The position numbers and the translations under genes are program-made. From Bryobacterales bacterium KBS 96 (GTDB lineage: Bacteria; Acidobacteriota; Terriglobia; Bryobacterales; Bryobacteraceae), in the NCBI GenBank assembly GCA_000381625.1, contig KB906767.1, positions 5,872,462 to 5,936,461 of the forward strand: 64,000 bases of DNA, written 5' to 3'. The notes below the pieces were generated by a model. The model was not told the DNA's origin. It was given only the letters and a program-made list of their open reading frames with translations, and did no database searches. Below are positions 1 through 8,158 of this stretch, piece by piece (within the stretch, counting starts at the first letter, position 1; every line of letters starts with the position of its first letter).

Positions 1-5
1 TTCAT
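1..5 (-). CDS. Start codon of a gene leaving the window to the left
   Basis: On the minus strand an ATG lies at 5-3, preceded by an AAGGAG Shine-Dalgarno sequence (complement of about 14-19) at good spacing. Only the first codon is inside the window, so nothing can be said about the product. A hairpin at 32-55 lies in its presumed leader. Confidence 0.4.
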
Positions 6-31
6 CTGCGACTCTCCTTGCAAACACATTT

Positions 32-55
32 GCCGGAGCCTATCACCGCTCCGGC
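32..55. repeat. Perfect hairpin, 8-bp stem
   Basis: GCCGGAGC (32-39) and GCTCCGGC (48-55) form a perfect 8-bp stem around an 8-nt loop. It sits in the leader of the leftward gene starting at position 5. It has no T-run, so it is not a typical terminator; it could be a leader structure or a small repeat. Confidence 0.4.
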
Positions 56-319
56 GAGAGTCGCGCGTTTCAACTAAATTCCGGGCATCCTCCGCTCGTC
101 CCACCTCCAGTTCAACTTTTTTCTTTCTTCGAGTCAATTACTTACGCCATTCAGCTTTTCCCGCCCATGCTACTGTGTCTCCGAGCCATGGCGCTGCCCG
201 CGTCTTCGGCTCCGCGTTGCGGTCGAGCGACGCAACGTCATACCCGAGCCGGGAAGCGTCAGCGACCACTCTTAAATGCTTCCCGTTTCGGCGAAGCCCC
301 CAACCGAAGGAGATCCCCT

Positions 320-457
320 ATGTCCACCGCCGCTCAACTCGCAGCAAACCTGGCGATCGCGCAAGCCTCCACCGGCCCGAAATCCGAAGAAGGAAAGAAA
401 CGCTCCTCGCTCAATGCTCTGAAAACCGGACTCACTGGCCTCCATCAAGCAGCCTGA
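320..457 (+). pseudogene. Truncated STGPK-EEGK family protein
   Basis: A 45-codon frame begins at an ATG with a GAAGGAG ribosome site at 306-312. It encodes the recognisable N-terminus of a family of unknown function found repeatedly in acidobacteria and planctomycetes: MSTAAQLAAN, then STGPKSEEGK and NALKTGLTG. Family members normally continue well beyond the GLTG segment; here the frame stops eight codons after GLT. The good ribosome site and intact N-terminus followed by an abrupt end suggest a remnant of a longer gene. A genuine micro-protein is less likely. Family membership is by motif recognition only. Confidence 0.5.
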
Positions 458-497
458 TTTGGGAATTCCGAGAGCATGCGCCACAAAGCGCGAACGT

Positions 498-1046
498 CTA
501 CCGGATACGCCGGGCGCGGAATTCGCCTTCGAGCTTCCACGTCTTGGCATCCGGCTGTAACGATTCGCCGGTCCAATGAAACGAGTCCGGCGTAATCTTG
601 GTGTACATCCAACGAGTTGGCACGCCGTTGGAGCGGGCGCCGACCTGAACGATATCCTTGCCGCTCCAGCGCCCAATCTGTTCTTCACGGTGGCCGGTCA
701 CTGGATTGATCCAGGTGATACGCCATGCCTCGATCGATGGGTCCCACACGCGCAGCGTTATGCCGTACATATTGTTGGTCTTGCTCAGGCTCTCGTGACG
801 GTCGGAACGCCGCGGCATGATCCAGATGTCCTGCACGGCGCGCCCTTCGAGCGTCCAGCAAAAGTGGACCTCACCCTTAATCTCTTGAGCCGTGACGTCC
901 ACCGCGGAATAATGCCGGATCTCCAGTTCCCAGCTTCCAATGAGCCATCCGTATACGTCGGCCGTTTCCGGTATTTCCCGCGAGCGCCCCGAGGCGGTGA
1001 GGGCGGTGCAAAAGCCGGTCTGAGTGGCAGCTTCGTTCGTTGTCAT
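498..1046 (-). CDS. Hypothetical protein, DUF1579/lipocalin-like
   Basis: A 182-residue soluble protein with no signal peptide. It contains a GSWELEIRHY segment near residue 37, a WTLEGRAVQDIW segment and a later GTI/FHWTGES-like strand. This layout of successive beta strands, in which each line describes how an amount or intensity is scored, is typical of DUF1579-like lipocalin-fold proteins of unknown function. The start ATG at 1046 has AAGGAG a few bases upstream. It is divergent from the AraC-type regulator that begins about 50 bp away, so the two may share a control region and the regulator may control it. Family assignment is tentative; that it is a gene is fairly secure. Confidence 0.6.
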   Translation of the reverse strand: MTTNEAATQTGFCTALTASGRSREIPETADVYGWLIGSWELEIRHYSAVDVTAQEIKGEVHFCWTLEGRAVQDIWIMPRRSDRHESLSKTNNMYGITLRVWDPSIEAWRITWINPVTGHREEQIGRWSGKDIVQVGARSNGVPTRWMYTKITPDSFHWTGESLQPDAKTWKLEGEFRARRIR

Positions 1047-1097
1047 GGAATCATCTCCTTGCTACAACTGTTATGCGGCTACTCGAAGGAAGAGTTC

Positions 1098-2003
1098 TTG
1101 GCAAAAATTGCGGTTGAATTGGAGCGAGCGCTGGCGCACCGGGCAGTAAATGGTCTGCCGGGCGATGCCACTCCGCGCGTGCTTGCCCGTGGTCGGGACT
1201 GGACGGTGAGCGACGTGGTCTGCACTTCCGGTCCTCGAGATCGTTCCTTCGAAGAGCGGCACTCATGGGTCTCCATCGCTGTTGTTGCCGCGGGGAGTTT
1301 CCAATACCGGTGCAAATCCGGTCGCGAGCTGATGACCCCGGGCTCACTTTTACTCGGCAATGCCGGCGAATACTTCGAGTGCGGCCATGAACACGCTGCG
1401 GGAGACCGGTGTGTCGCGTTTCAATATGCTCCGGACTATTTCGAAGCGCTGGCGCCACCCGCTGGAATTGTTCCGGGCTTTCGCCTTGGGCGTCTGCCGC
1501 CGCTGCGCGCCTTGTCGCCCCTCGTCGCGAGCGCCTGCGCTGGTTTGACCGGATACAAAAATGCATCGTGGGAAGAGTTAAGCATTCTGTTTGCCGGTAG
1601 CGTAGTACAGCTAGCTTCCGGAGTGTCACGCAGTGACGGAAGTAACTCGGCAGCGGTTGCGGCACGCGTGACGCAAGCGGTACGGACGATTGAGCGGCAT
1701 CGCGATACGCCGCTGGATCTTCGATCGTTGGCGCTGGAGTCGCGTTTGAGTCCTTATCATTTTCTTCGTGCCTTTTCGCGGCTAACCGGCCTTACGCCGC
1801 ACCAATACGTTCTTCGGACTCGCCTGCGGGAAGCCGCGCTGCGGTTGACGGATTCGGGGAGCGCTGACATAACCAAAGTTCTCGACGTTGCGCTGGATTG
1901 CGGCTTCGGCGATGTGTCGAATTTCAACCGCGCTTTCCGCGCCGAGTTCGGAGTGAACCCGCGCACATACAGGCTGCAGGCTCAGCGGCGATTCTGTGAG
2001 TAG
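1098..2003 (+). CDS. AraC family transcriptional regulator
   Basis: The C-terminal 100 residues carry the two helix-turn-helix motifs of AraC/XylS regulators: the SPYHFLRAFSRLTGLTPHQY segment, then the second helix pair with DVALDCGFGDVSNFNRAFR and the closing FGVNPRTYR. The N-terminal 180 residues resemble a cupin-type effector domain. The frame stays open upstream to 576, but that part is antisense to the divergent gene 498-1046 and has no family resemblance. I therefore place the start at TTG 1098, preceded by GGAAG at 1088-1092, giving about 301 residues, which is normal for the family. TTG 1059 is an alternative. It overlaps the following DUF167 gene by 8 bp. Confidence 0.85.
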   Translation: MAKIAVELERALAHRAVNGLPGDATPRVLARGRDWTVSDVVCTSGPRDRSFEERHSWVSIAVVAAGSFQYRCKSGRELMTPGSLLLGNAGEYFECGHEHAAGDRCVAFQYAPDYFEALAPPAGIVPGFRLGRLPPLRALSPLVASACAGLTGYKNASWEELSILFAGSVVQLASGVSRSDGSNSAAVAARVTQAVRTIERHRDTPLDLRSLALESRLSPYHFLRAFSRLTGLTPHQYVLRTRLREAALRLTDSGSADITKVLDVALDCGFGDVSNFNRAFRAEFGVNPRTYRLQAQRRFCE

Positions 2004-2280
2004 TGTTTCGCCTGACGCGGAAGAACTGCGCAGTAAGCTTCAGCGCGACGGCTGTCTGGTGCTCGATATAAAAGTGATGCCGCATGCACGTTCCGGAGAA
2101 GTGTCGGAGCTAATGGCGAATGGCGCTCTGAAGATCAAAGTGACGGCGGCTCCGGAAAAGGGCAAAGCAAACGACGAGGTTTGCGCGGTGCTCGCCGCGT
2201 ATCTGGGCGTACCGAAGCGAAATGTGGAAGTAATATTCGGACGAATTTCGCGGCAGAAGCGCGTGCGCATTTTGCTGTAG
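1996..2280 (+). CDS. DUF167 family protein (YggU-like)
   Basis: A 94-residue protein with the DUF167 core: an IKVMPHARSGEV strand, the conserved LKIKVTAAPEKGKANDEV segment, then LGVPKRNVEVIFGRISRQKRVRI. In other bacteria these small alpha/beta proteins are of unknown biochemical function. The start is GTG 1996 inside the end of the AraC gene, suggesting translational coupling. There is no strong ribosome site of its own. The identification by motif is strong. Confidence 0.85.
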   Translation: MSSVSPDAEELRSKLQRDGCLVLDIKVMPHARSGEVSELMANGALKIKVTAAPEKGKANDEVCAVLAAYLGVPKRNVEVIFGRISRQKRVRILL

Positions 2281-2319
2281 CGATTTGGTTCAACGCCGCT
2301 TGTAAAAAATTGAACTCTC

Positions 2320-2341
2320 TATGATGGTCTATTGACAAATG
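2320..2341 (+). promoter_or_regulatory. Possible -10 element close to the cytochrome start
   Basis: TATGAT at 2320-2325 lies 13 bp before the ATG at 2339, so a transcript would have a leader of only about six bases. The cytochrome gene has no Shine-Dalgarno sequence, which fits near-leaderless expression. A TTGTAA at 2300-2305 gives a short 14-bp spacer, so the -35 is poor. Confidence 0.25.
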
Positions 2342-3337
2342 AGATCTCATAACGGGAGTAATCTTCGATTCACGGCAAAGGCCGTTTTCGTGCTGGTGTT
2401 TGCCGCAAGTGCGTCGCTTGCAGCCGAGGGGCCGCCGGAATGGGCCTACGGTACACGGGCCGCTCCGGCGCCGCAAGGCAAGCACAAGCCGCATGCCGCG
2501 CCTGACAACGGATTGAAACACGTCCCGGGCAGCACTCTGGAATTTACCAGGGCACAGATCAACGATCCCTTCGGTCCGGCCGACTGGTTTCCGGGCGATC
2601 ATCCCAAGATGCCCGAGATTGTGGCGCACGGCCGCAAACCTCAGATCTGGGCGTGCGCCCTGTGCCATTACCCAGATGGCAAGGGACGTTCGGAAAATGC
2701 CGGAGTTTCCGGTCTTCCTGTTTCCTACTTCATCCACCAGATAAACGATTTCAAAAACGGCCTGCGGAAGAGCGCCGATGTCCGGAAGAAAAACACAAAC
2801 CTCATGATCGCGATCGCGAAAGCGATGACCGATGACGAGGTGATAGAGGCCGCCAACTACTTTGGCGCGATGAAGTGGACGCCGTGGATCAAAGTAGTCG
2901 AAACCGAGAGCGTTCCTCAAACGCGCATCTCGGTCGGCATGTTTCTCCCCGTGGAAGGCGGCGGCAAGGAGCCGATCGGTCAACGCATTATAGAAGTGCC
3001 GAAGGATACCGATGCCACCGAAGTGCTTCGCAATCCCCGATCCGGTTTCATTGCGTATGTTCCGGTGGGCAGCATTGAGAAAGGTGAAGCGCTGGTGACA
3101 GCCGATACCAGCAAGACCGTTCGATGCGCGATTTGCCATGGAACTGACTTGAACGGCCTTGGCCCCGTGCCTGGTATTGCAGGCCGCTCGCCGAGTTATC
3201 TCGTCCGGCAGATGTACGACATGCAGCAAGGCTCCCGGAAAGGCGAGTGGGCGAACCTGATGAAACCGGTCGTCAGCGGACTGAGCGAGGAAGATATGTT
3301 GAACATCGCGGCCTATGTCTCGTCGCAGGCGCCGTAA
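2339..3337 (+). CDS. Secreted di-haem cytochrome c (c4-like)
   Basis: A 332-residue exported protein with a hydrophobic signal segment (about residues 12-29, ending ASLAAE). It has two covalent haem sites: CALCH (Cys106, Cys109, His110) and CAICH (Cys263, Cys266, His267). Each is followed by helices typical of class I cytochrome domains, as in cytochrome c4-type diheme proteins that carry electrons to terminal oxidases or serve periplasmic dehydrogenases. The two domains are separated by about 150 residues, longer than in classical c4. It lies just upstream of the secreted DUF1080 gene. There is no recognisable ribosome site. Confidence 0.85.
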   Translation: MRSHNGSNLRFTAKAVFVLVFAASASLAAEGPPEWAYGTRAAPAPQGKHKPHAAPDNGLKHVPGSTLEFTRAQINDPFGPADWFPGDHPKMPEIVAHGRKPQIWACALCHYPDGKGRSENAGVSGLPVSYFIHQINDFKNGLRKSADVRKKNTNLMIAIAKAMTDDEVIEAANYFGAMKWTPWIKVVETESVPQTRISVGMFLPVEGGGKEPIGQRIIEVPKDTDATEVLRNPRSGFIAYVPVGSIEKGEALVTADTSKTVRCAICHGTDLNGLGPVPGIAGRSPSYLVRQMYDMQQGSRKGEWANLMKPVVSGLSEEDMLNIAAYVSSQAP

Positions 3338-3366
3338 GAGAGCGGCTGCGTTGTAGCCTTGTTCTC

Positions 3367-4032
3367 ATGAAGACATTCGTCGGAGCATTGCTGGTTGTGG
3401 CCTGTGCCGTCGCGCTGCCCGGGGTTGAGCCGCAGCAGTTGTTCAATGGGAAAGATCTCAGCGGCTGGGCCAGAATTCCCCGCCACGAGGGAGCGCCCGC
3501 CAATCAAGAGCCGGGATTTCGCGTGGAAGATGGACTGCTCATATCGCGCCCCGACGCGCCGGAAGACGACATCTGGTACACGCGCAAGAAGATTGGGAAC
3601 GCTACCCTTCGGATTGTCTATAAAGTTTCAGATAGGACGGCGAACTCCGGCATATTTATACGCATTCCTGTTAAGCCTAAGTCGGAGGACGACGCAATCA
3701 ACCGCGGCATTGAAGTGCAGATTGACGAATCGGGCGACGATTGGCATTGCACTGGAGTGCTTTATTCAATGACCAAAGCTAAGGCGAGACCCTATAAACC
3801 CGCCGGCGAGTGGAATACGATGGAGATCGCCATGAAGGGGCCACGCACAACTGTGACGCTGAACGGCGTTCTGGTCACCGACTACGACGGCGTGTCACCG
3901 GTTCCACCGAAGAAGGGCCGCTACGAGCCGGAACGCGGGCCGCGTCCGGACAGTGGTTACATCGCCGTCCAGCATCACGGAGGCGAAGCGACGGTCTGGT
4001 TTCGCGAGATTAGTCTCGAATCGGAGAAGTAG
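3367..4032 (+). CDS. Secreted DUF1080 protein (3-keto-disaccharide hydrolase type)
   Basis: A 221-residue protein with a signal peptide (residues 1-18). The DUF1080 concanavalin-like fold follows: LFNGKDLSGW near the N-terminus, a RVEDGLLIS strand, NSGIFIRIP in the middle, EWNTMEIAMKG, and a C-terminal GYIAVQHHGG. Characterised relatives hydrolyse 3-keto-glycosides made by periplasmic sugar dehydrogenases. The same coding frame is open further upstream, inside the cytochrome gene, but ATG 3367 followed by the signal peptide is the clear start. It lies 29 bp downstream of the cytochrome c gene and is probably co-transcribed. Confidence 0.85.
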   Translation: MKTFVGALLVVACAVALPGVEPQQLFNGKDLSGWARIPRHEGAPANQEPGFRVEDGLLISRPDAPEDDIWYTRKKIGNATLRIVYKVSDRTANSGIFIRIPVKPKSEDDAINRGIEVQIDESGDDWHCTGVLYSMTKAKARPYKPAGEWNTMEIAMKGPRTTVTLNGVLVTDYDGVSPVPPKKGRYEPERGPRPDSGYIAVQHHGGEATVWFREISLESEK

Positions 4033-4049
4033 CGGCCTCGATTGCCTAT

Positions 4050-4997
4050 TTAACTCTGTGCGGCGGCGCGGCGGCGCCTTCCACTAAATAAATAGACATC
4101 GGCGCGCGGACCGAAGAGCGGATCGTCGGACGGTTCGATTCCATCTACTCGCGGGATGGGGTCGAATATGATCTTGCGTTTCTCCTCGTTGTGGTCGTCT
4201 GCACGTTCGTTCAAAGTTATCGTGCCGAGTTCAAGCTGACGGCGATCTTTGGGCCAATGGATCGTCGCGTCGTTTACCGGGTCTCCGCTCTCAGCTAGCT
4301 GAACCATCAGGCGAAACTCAACTGGACCCCGTGCGATCCGCTCGGAGATGTCATCGAACAGGAAGTTTGCGGATTTGGCGGCGGCTTGCTCTGCGCTTAG
4401 GTGTTCGTTGCCGGCGGCCGGCAGAAAGCGGTAACGGCCATACCGTGCAACGCCATCTTTGTTGGTGAATTTGAAGGCGCTGACGGCGAAGAACGATTCC
4501 CTGGCGAAGCTTGCCGGAATGGGTTTAGGCGCCTGAACGAACTCTAGCGCCTTGGGGTGGCTGCCGAGAAAAGACTCAATCGGGGTCGGCTTCGGAGCGT
4601 CCGGACCGCTATTCCCGATTGCTCGCAACAGTTCCACAAATTCCTCCGCGGTCCGTGTCGGGAAGCCATCGTGCGAATGAGCGACGATGTCCGTGTGGAC
4701 GTGCTCGGCGAGATGGAAGCGTATGGCAAATCCCCGAGGGCTGGCTGCGTTTGGGTCGTTGTCGGCAACCGTGGGAACGCCCGCAAAATTCGAAAAGCGA
4801 ACGGTGACAGGAGTTGACGAGCGGCCAATATGAGGCGCCCGCGTGAGGGAGGACGCTTCGGAAGAAGGCGTGAAGACGCCGGTGAGCATAATGCCCTTGG
4901 CGTGTGCCGGCCTGAAACCGGCATGTTCCCCGCCGTTGAGTTTGTCTAATGCTTCAATAACTCGATGGTTAAAATCTGTTGCTGTTGAAGTTGCCAT
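4050..4997 (-). CDS. Catalase-related peroxidase (SrpA-like)
   Basis: A 315-residue protein belonging to the small catalase-fold peroxidases. Visible family elements are the distal region with RPAHAKGIMLTGVF (catalytic His near residue 32), the VRFSNFAGVPTVADNDP strand, SPRGFAIRFHL, and the C-terminal DPLFGPRADVYLFSGRR, where the Tyr is in the position of the proximal haem ligand. It is shorter than clade catalases (about 480 residues or more) and has no signal peptide, so it is probably cytoplasmic. The start ATG at 4997 has AAAGGAA upstream. It likely uses peroxides with an organic reductant; catalase activity is uncertain. Confidence 0.85.
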   Translation of the reverse strand: MATSTATDFNHRVIEALDKLNGGEHAGFRPAHAKGIMLTGVFTPSSEASSLTRAPHIGRSSTPVTVRFSNFAGVPTVADNDPNAASPRGFAIRFHLAEHVHTDIVAHSHDGFPTRTAEEFVELLRAIGNSGPDAPKPTPIESFLGSHPKALEFVQAPKPIPASFARESFFAVSAFKFTNKDGVARYGRYRFLPAAGNEHLSAEQAAAKSANFLFDDISERIARGPVEFRLMVQLAESGDPVNDATIHWPKDRRQLELGTITLNERADDHNEEKRKIIFDPIPRVDGIEPSDDPLFGPRADVYLFSGRRRRAAAQS

Positions 4998-5399
4998 GCG
5001 TTTTCCTTTCTGTTTTTTACGATTCGGGCGTGGTCCCGGCGCCGGATCGCTTCACTTTCCAGGGTATGCCGAAGGCAGGCAGTGAAACGATCGCGGATGC
5101 AAGTATCGGCATTTCGCGATGGTATCCGCTAGGGGAAAGCAGGGGACCGCGTTAGGCGTCTACGGACCCGGCGGATTCTTTCCATCGCGCTGCTTCTCGG
5201 GGTTTTTCCGATGCCGCTGGCGTGGTCTGGCCCGGTTTCATTCTGCTTTCCTTCAATGCCGCGCGCCGGTTAGAGACCCGAAATTCGAGCAAACTGCCCG
5301 GCAGAGGTTCTCGACCTTTCAGTCGCCTAAAATCTCCAAGTAACCCTATTGGGCTTGTGGGGATTCTCGAATTGACGAACAATGAAAGAGGGAGGTCCG
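4998..5399. other. 402-bp intergenic region, no gene seen
   Basis: This gap separates the divergent catalase-like and carbonic anhydrase genes, so it must hold both promoters. A 74-codon open frame at 5119-5343 has no family features and no ribosome site, so I do not call it. I see no convincing -35/-10 pair and no strong hairpin. Confidence 0.4.
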
Positions 5400-5987
5400 A
5401 TGTCAAAGATTCTTGATGAAGTTCTGAAAGCAAACCAGGCTTATGCCGCTTCGTTTGGCGAAAAGGGCAAGTTGCCGATGCCTCCGGGCCGTCGTTTTGC
5501 GATTTTGACGTGCATGGACGCCCGACTGGATCCGGCGAAGTTTGCCGGACTCTCCGAAGGCGACGCTCACGTCATTCGTAATGCAGGCGGCCGGGCAACA
5601 GAGGACGCGATCCGTTCTCTCGTGATCTCGTATAAGCTGCTCGGAACGAAGGAGTGGTTTGTCATCCATCACGTGGATTGCGGAATGCTTGCGTTCACGA
5701 ACGAAGTCATGCGTGATCTTCTATCGAAGAGCCGCGAAACGGCCACCATCGAAAACGGAAAGTGGAAAGATGTTGGAACTAGCGGCGGATCGAATGAAGG
5801 TGACTATATCGAGTGGCTTCCGTTCAGCGATCTTGCCAAGAGCGTCACTATTGATGTGACAAGGCTGCGCGCTCACCCGTTGACGCCGAAGACAGTACCG
5901 ATCTATGGATACATTTTCGACGTGAAGAGCGGTAAGCTCGTCGAAGTGCCCGAAGCGACGAAGGCCGGCGCTGTCGGCGCAAAGTAA
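5400..5987 (+). CDS. Beta-carbonic anhydrase
   Basis: A 195-residue cytosolic enzyme for reversible CO2 hydration. The zinc site is complete: Cys38 and the Asp40/Arg42 dyad in TCMDAR, then His91 and Cys94 in HHVDCG. The conserved VIRNAGG segment (residues 58-64) is also present. An in-frame ATG lies 18 bp upstream at 5382, but GGGAGG at 5390-5395 places the start at 5400. The length is slightly short, like the small bacterial beta-CA subclass that lacks the N-terminal helices. No partner genes are adjacent; the next gene follows after 20 bp on the same strand. Confidence 0.92.
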   Translation: MSKILDEVLKANQAYAASFGEKGKLPMPPGRRFAILTCMDARLDPAKFAGLSEGDAHVIRNAGGRATEDAIRSLVISYKLLGTKEWFVIHHVDCGMLAFTNEVMRDLLSKSRETATIENGKWKDVGTSGGSNEGDYIEWLPFSDLAKSVTIDVTRLRAHPLTPKTVPIYGYIFDVKSGKLVEVPEATKAGAVGAK

Positions 5988-6007
5988 CGGCTTCGGTCTG
6001 AATTCTA

Positions 6008-6679
6008 GTGCCGCATAAAAAACGTGTCGTTTTGTCCTGGAGTAGCGGGAAGGACAGCGCGTGGGCCCTTCATCTGCTCCGGCAAAGCCAAGAGCTGGAA
6101 ATTGTCGCCTTACTCACTACGTTCAACCGTTCAGCCGATCGCGTCGCTATGCACGCCGTTCGACGCGCGCTTGTCGAAGCGCAAGCGGAGCGAATCGGCT
6201 TGCCTTTGTGGACAATCGACCTGCCATGGCCCTGTTCCAATGACGTTTACGAAGATCTGATGGGTGGGGCTGTGCGGCGCGCGGTTGTTGAAGGAGTAAG
6301 CGCGATCGCTTTCGGCGACCTGTTTCTGGAGGAGATTCGCCAGTACCGGGAGCGCCGCCTCTCAGGAACCGGCATCGAGCCGCTGTTTCCATTGTGGCGC
6401 ATGCCTACTGAAAACCTGGCGCGAGAAATGATCGGCGCGGGAGTGAAATCCCGTGTCACGTGTGTAGATCCGAAGAAACTCGACCGCTCATTTGCGAGCC
6501 GCGAATTCGACGCGAAGTTTCTGAACGAGTTGCCGCCGATGGTCGATCCATGCGGCGAAAATGGCGAGTTTCACACATTTGTCTACGACGCTCCGGTCTT
6601 CTCTCGGCCAATTGCTATTAGGAATGGCGAGGTCGTCGAGCGCGACGGGTTCGTGTTCGCCGATGTGTTGGGGGCGTAG
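6008..6679 (+). CDS. ATP-PPase of the diphthine-ammonia ligase (Dph6/DUF71) family
   Basis: A 223-residue N-type ATP pyrophosphatase. The PP-loop SWSSGKDSAWAL is at residues 10-21. The family segment GDLFLEEIRQYRER follows near residue 104, then PLFPLWRMPTE and the C-terminal CGENGEFHTFVYD. Eukaryotic relatives complete diphthamide synthesis. Bacteria lack diphthamide, so the bacterial substrate is unknown; a role in amidation or nucleotide modification is inference. The start is GTG 6008. It lies 20 bp after the carbonic anhydrase gene and is possibly co-transcribed. Confidence 0.85.
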   Translation: MPHKKRVVLSWSSGKDSAWALHLLRQSQELEIVALLTTFNRSADRVAMHAVRRALVEAQAERIGLPLWTIDLPWPCSNDVYEDLMGGAVRRAVVEGVSAIAFGDLFLEEIRQYRERRLSGTGIEPLFPLWRMPTENLAREMIGAGVKSRVTCVDPKKLDRSFASREFDAKFLNELPPMVDPCGENGEFHTFVYDAPVFSRPIAIRNGEVVERDGFVFADVLGA

Positions 6680-6700
6680 GCAGCGGATGAGTTCGTGTAG

Positions 6701-6720
6701 GGGACGGGCATGCCCGTCCC
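6701..6720. repeat. 20-bp perfect palindrome centred on GCATGC
   Basis: GGGACGGGCATGCCCGTCCC is a perfect palindrome between the convergent Dph6-like and outer-membrane channel genes. Related palindromes with the same GCATGC centre occur at 61487-61506 and, degenerate, at 53230-53250 and 20557-20580. It may act as a bidirectional terminator or be a dispersed element. Confidence 0.55.
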
Positions 6721-6751
6721 GAGCCTCACGGTTGTGAACAAAACCTGCGTC

Positions 6752-8158
6752 TTACTGCCATCCTCCGCCTAGCGCCCGATATAACTCCACGACTGAAACC
6801 AGTTCGTCGCGCCGCAGACGCGCCAGCGTAAGCTGGCCCTGGAACAAGTTGCGCTCGGCGTCGAGCACCTGCAAGTAGCTGTCGATGCCGCCCTTGTAGC
6901 GCAGTTTCGAGAGGCGGTCCGCATCTTCGAGCGCCTGAACAAGCAATTCCTGCTGTTTTCGCTGCTGCACGTTCTTGTCGTGCCCGATCAGCGAATCCGA
7001 AACTTCCCGAAACGCGTTTTGAACCGCTTTTCGATAGTTTGCGAGCATCTCGCGCCGTGTCGCTTCCGTTAGACGAACATTATTGCGAATCCGGCCGGCA
7101 TTAAAGATGGCGAGGTCCGCATTGGGAGCCAGCGCCCACTGGCGAGCCGGCCCTGTGAACAACGACGATAACGACCGACTCTGTCCGCCAACGAAGCTGG
7201 TTAGCGAGATTTGCGGGAAGTAGAGCGCCTTGGCCGCGCCGATTTGCGCATTTGCGGAAATTAAGGCATCTTCGGCCTGGCGGATATCCGGCCTTCGCTC
7301 CAATAACGTGGATGGAAGGCCGGCGGGTATCGCGGCCGGTTCCGGAAAATTGGAAAGACTCACACCACGCGCAATCGCCGTCGGATTTTGACCGAGCAGC
7401 AGGCTTAGAGCGTTTTCCGTTTCGCCAAGCGCTCGTTCCGTGGCCGCAATTTGCGCGGTGGCGGTGTATAGAAGTTCCTGGGCCTGCCGTACGTCCAAAC
7501 CGGTTGCCGCCCCGCGTTCATGCCGGGCTTGTATGAGCTTCAGATTGTTTTTCGCAGTGTCTCGTGTTTGTTTCGCGATCTCAATCTCACGGTCCAGTTC
7601 CAGCAAATTCAAATAATTGGTGGTGACGTCGGCGATCACGGTATCGACAACGCCGTGGCGAGCTTCTTCGGACGCGAGATACTCCGCGCGGCCGGATTCC
7701 GTCAGCCGGCGCAGACGACCCCAGAGGTCAAGCTCCCAAGACAGCGAAAATCCTGCTTGCGTGTAGCTTGATGCCAAGTCCAGGCCGGCTGGAACAAATG
7801 TGTATGAACCCACCGACGAACTACGCGCCGCGACAAATTGTCCGGTGGCGTCGACAGATGGAAACAATACCGAGCGGGTAATTCCATACTGAGCGCGTGC
7901 TTCGAGAACGCGTTCGGCGGCAATCGCCAGGTCGTTATTATTGGCGAGCGCGGTTTTGAGCAACGCCGTCAGAGTGTCGTCGTGAAACAAATCGAAAGGC
8001 CGCATCCCGGCAATGGACGCGCTAGTTGGCGCCGCGCTGGCTGGCTCGCCTTTGAACTGAGGCGGAACGGGCACTTGTGGCCGCTTATAATTCGGACCCA
8101 CTGCGCACGACGTGAGCAAGAGGGCTCCAAGTAAGGGAACAACCGCGATCCGAGTCAT
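6752..8158 (-). CDS. RND efflux outer-membrane factor, NodT/OprM family lipoprotein
   Basis: A 468-residue outer-membrane channel of a tripartite efflux pump. It has a lipoprotein signal peptide with lipobox LLTSC (Cys18) and the family opening CAVGPNYKRP. The two repeated OEP domains follow, including the LLERRPDIRQAEDALISANAQIGAAKA region. An earlier in-frame start at 8242 would lie inside the pump gene; ATG 8158 is chosen because the signal peptide begins there. It overlaps the pump stop codon in an ATGA, showing translational coupling. It is the third gene of the efflux operon. Confidence 0.93.
   Translation of the reverse strand: MTRIAVVPLLGALLLTSCAVGPNYKRPQVPVPPQFKGEPASAAPTSASIAGMRPFDLFHDDTLTALLKTALANNNDLAIAAERVLEARAQYGITRSVLFPSVDATGQFVAARSSSVGSYTFVPAGLDLASSYTQAGFSLSWELDLWGRLRRLTESGRAEYLASEEARHGVVDTVIADVTTNYLNLLELDREIEIAKQTRDTAKNNLKLIQARHERGAATGLDVRQAQELLYTATAQIAATERALGETENALSLLLGQNPTAIARGVSLSNFPEPAAIPAGLPSTLLERRPDIRQAEDALISANAQIGAAKALYFPQISLTSFVGGQSRSLSSLFTGPARQWALAPNADLAIFNAGRIRNNVRLTEATRREMLANYRKAVQNAFREVSDSLIGHDKNVQQRKQQELLVQALEDADRLSKLRYKGGIDSYLQVLDAERNLFQGQLTLARLRRDELVSVVELYRALGGGWQ

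Noticed and set aside
576-1097. Upstream extension of the AraC-type frame
   Set aside because: It is antisense to a gene with a good ribosome site and shows no family resemblance.
2135-3229. Long minus-strand open frame (364 codons) opposite the cytochrome c gene
   Set aside because: It mirrors the codon bias of the cytochrome gene, has no motif or ribosome site, and the plus strand has clear haem motifs.
5119-5343. Short plus-strand frame before the carbonic anhydrase gene
   Set aside because: No ribosome site, no motif, arginine- and phenylalanine-rich as in chance frames of GC-rich DNA.
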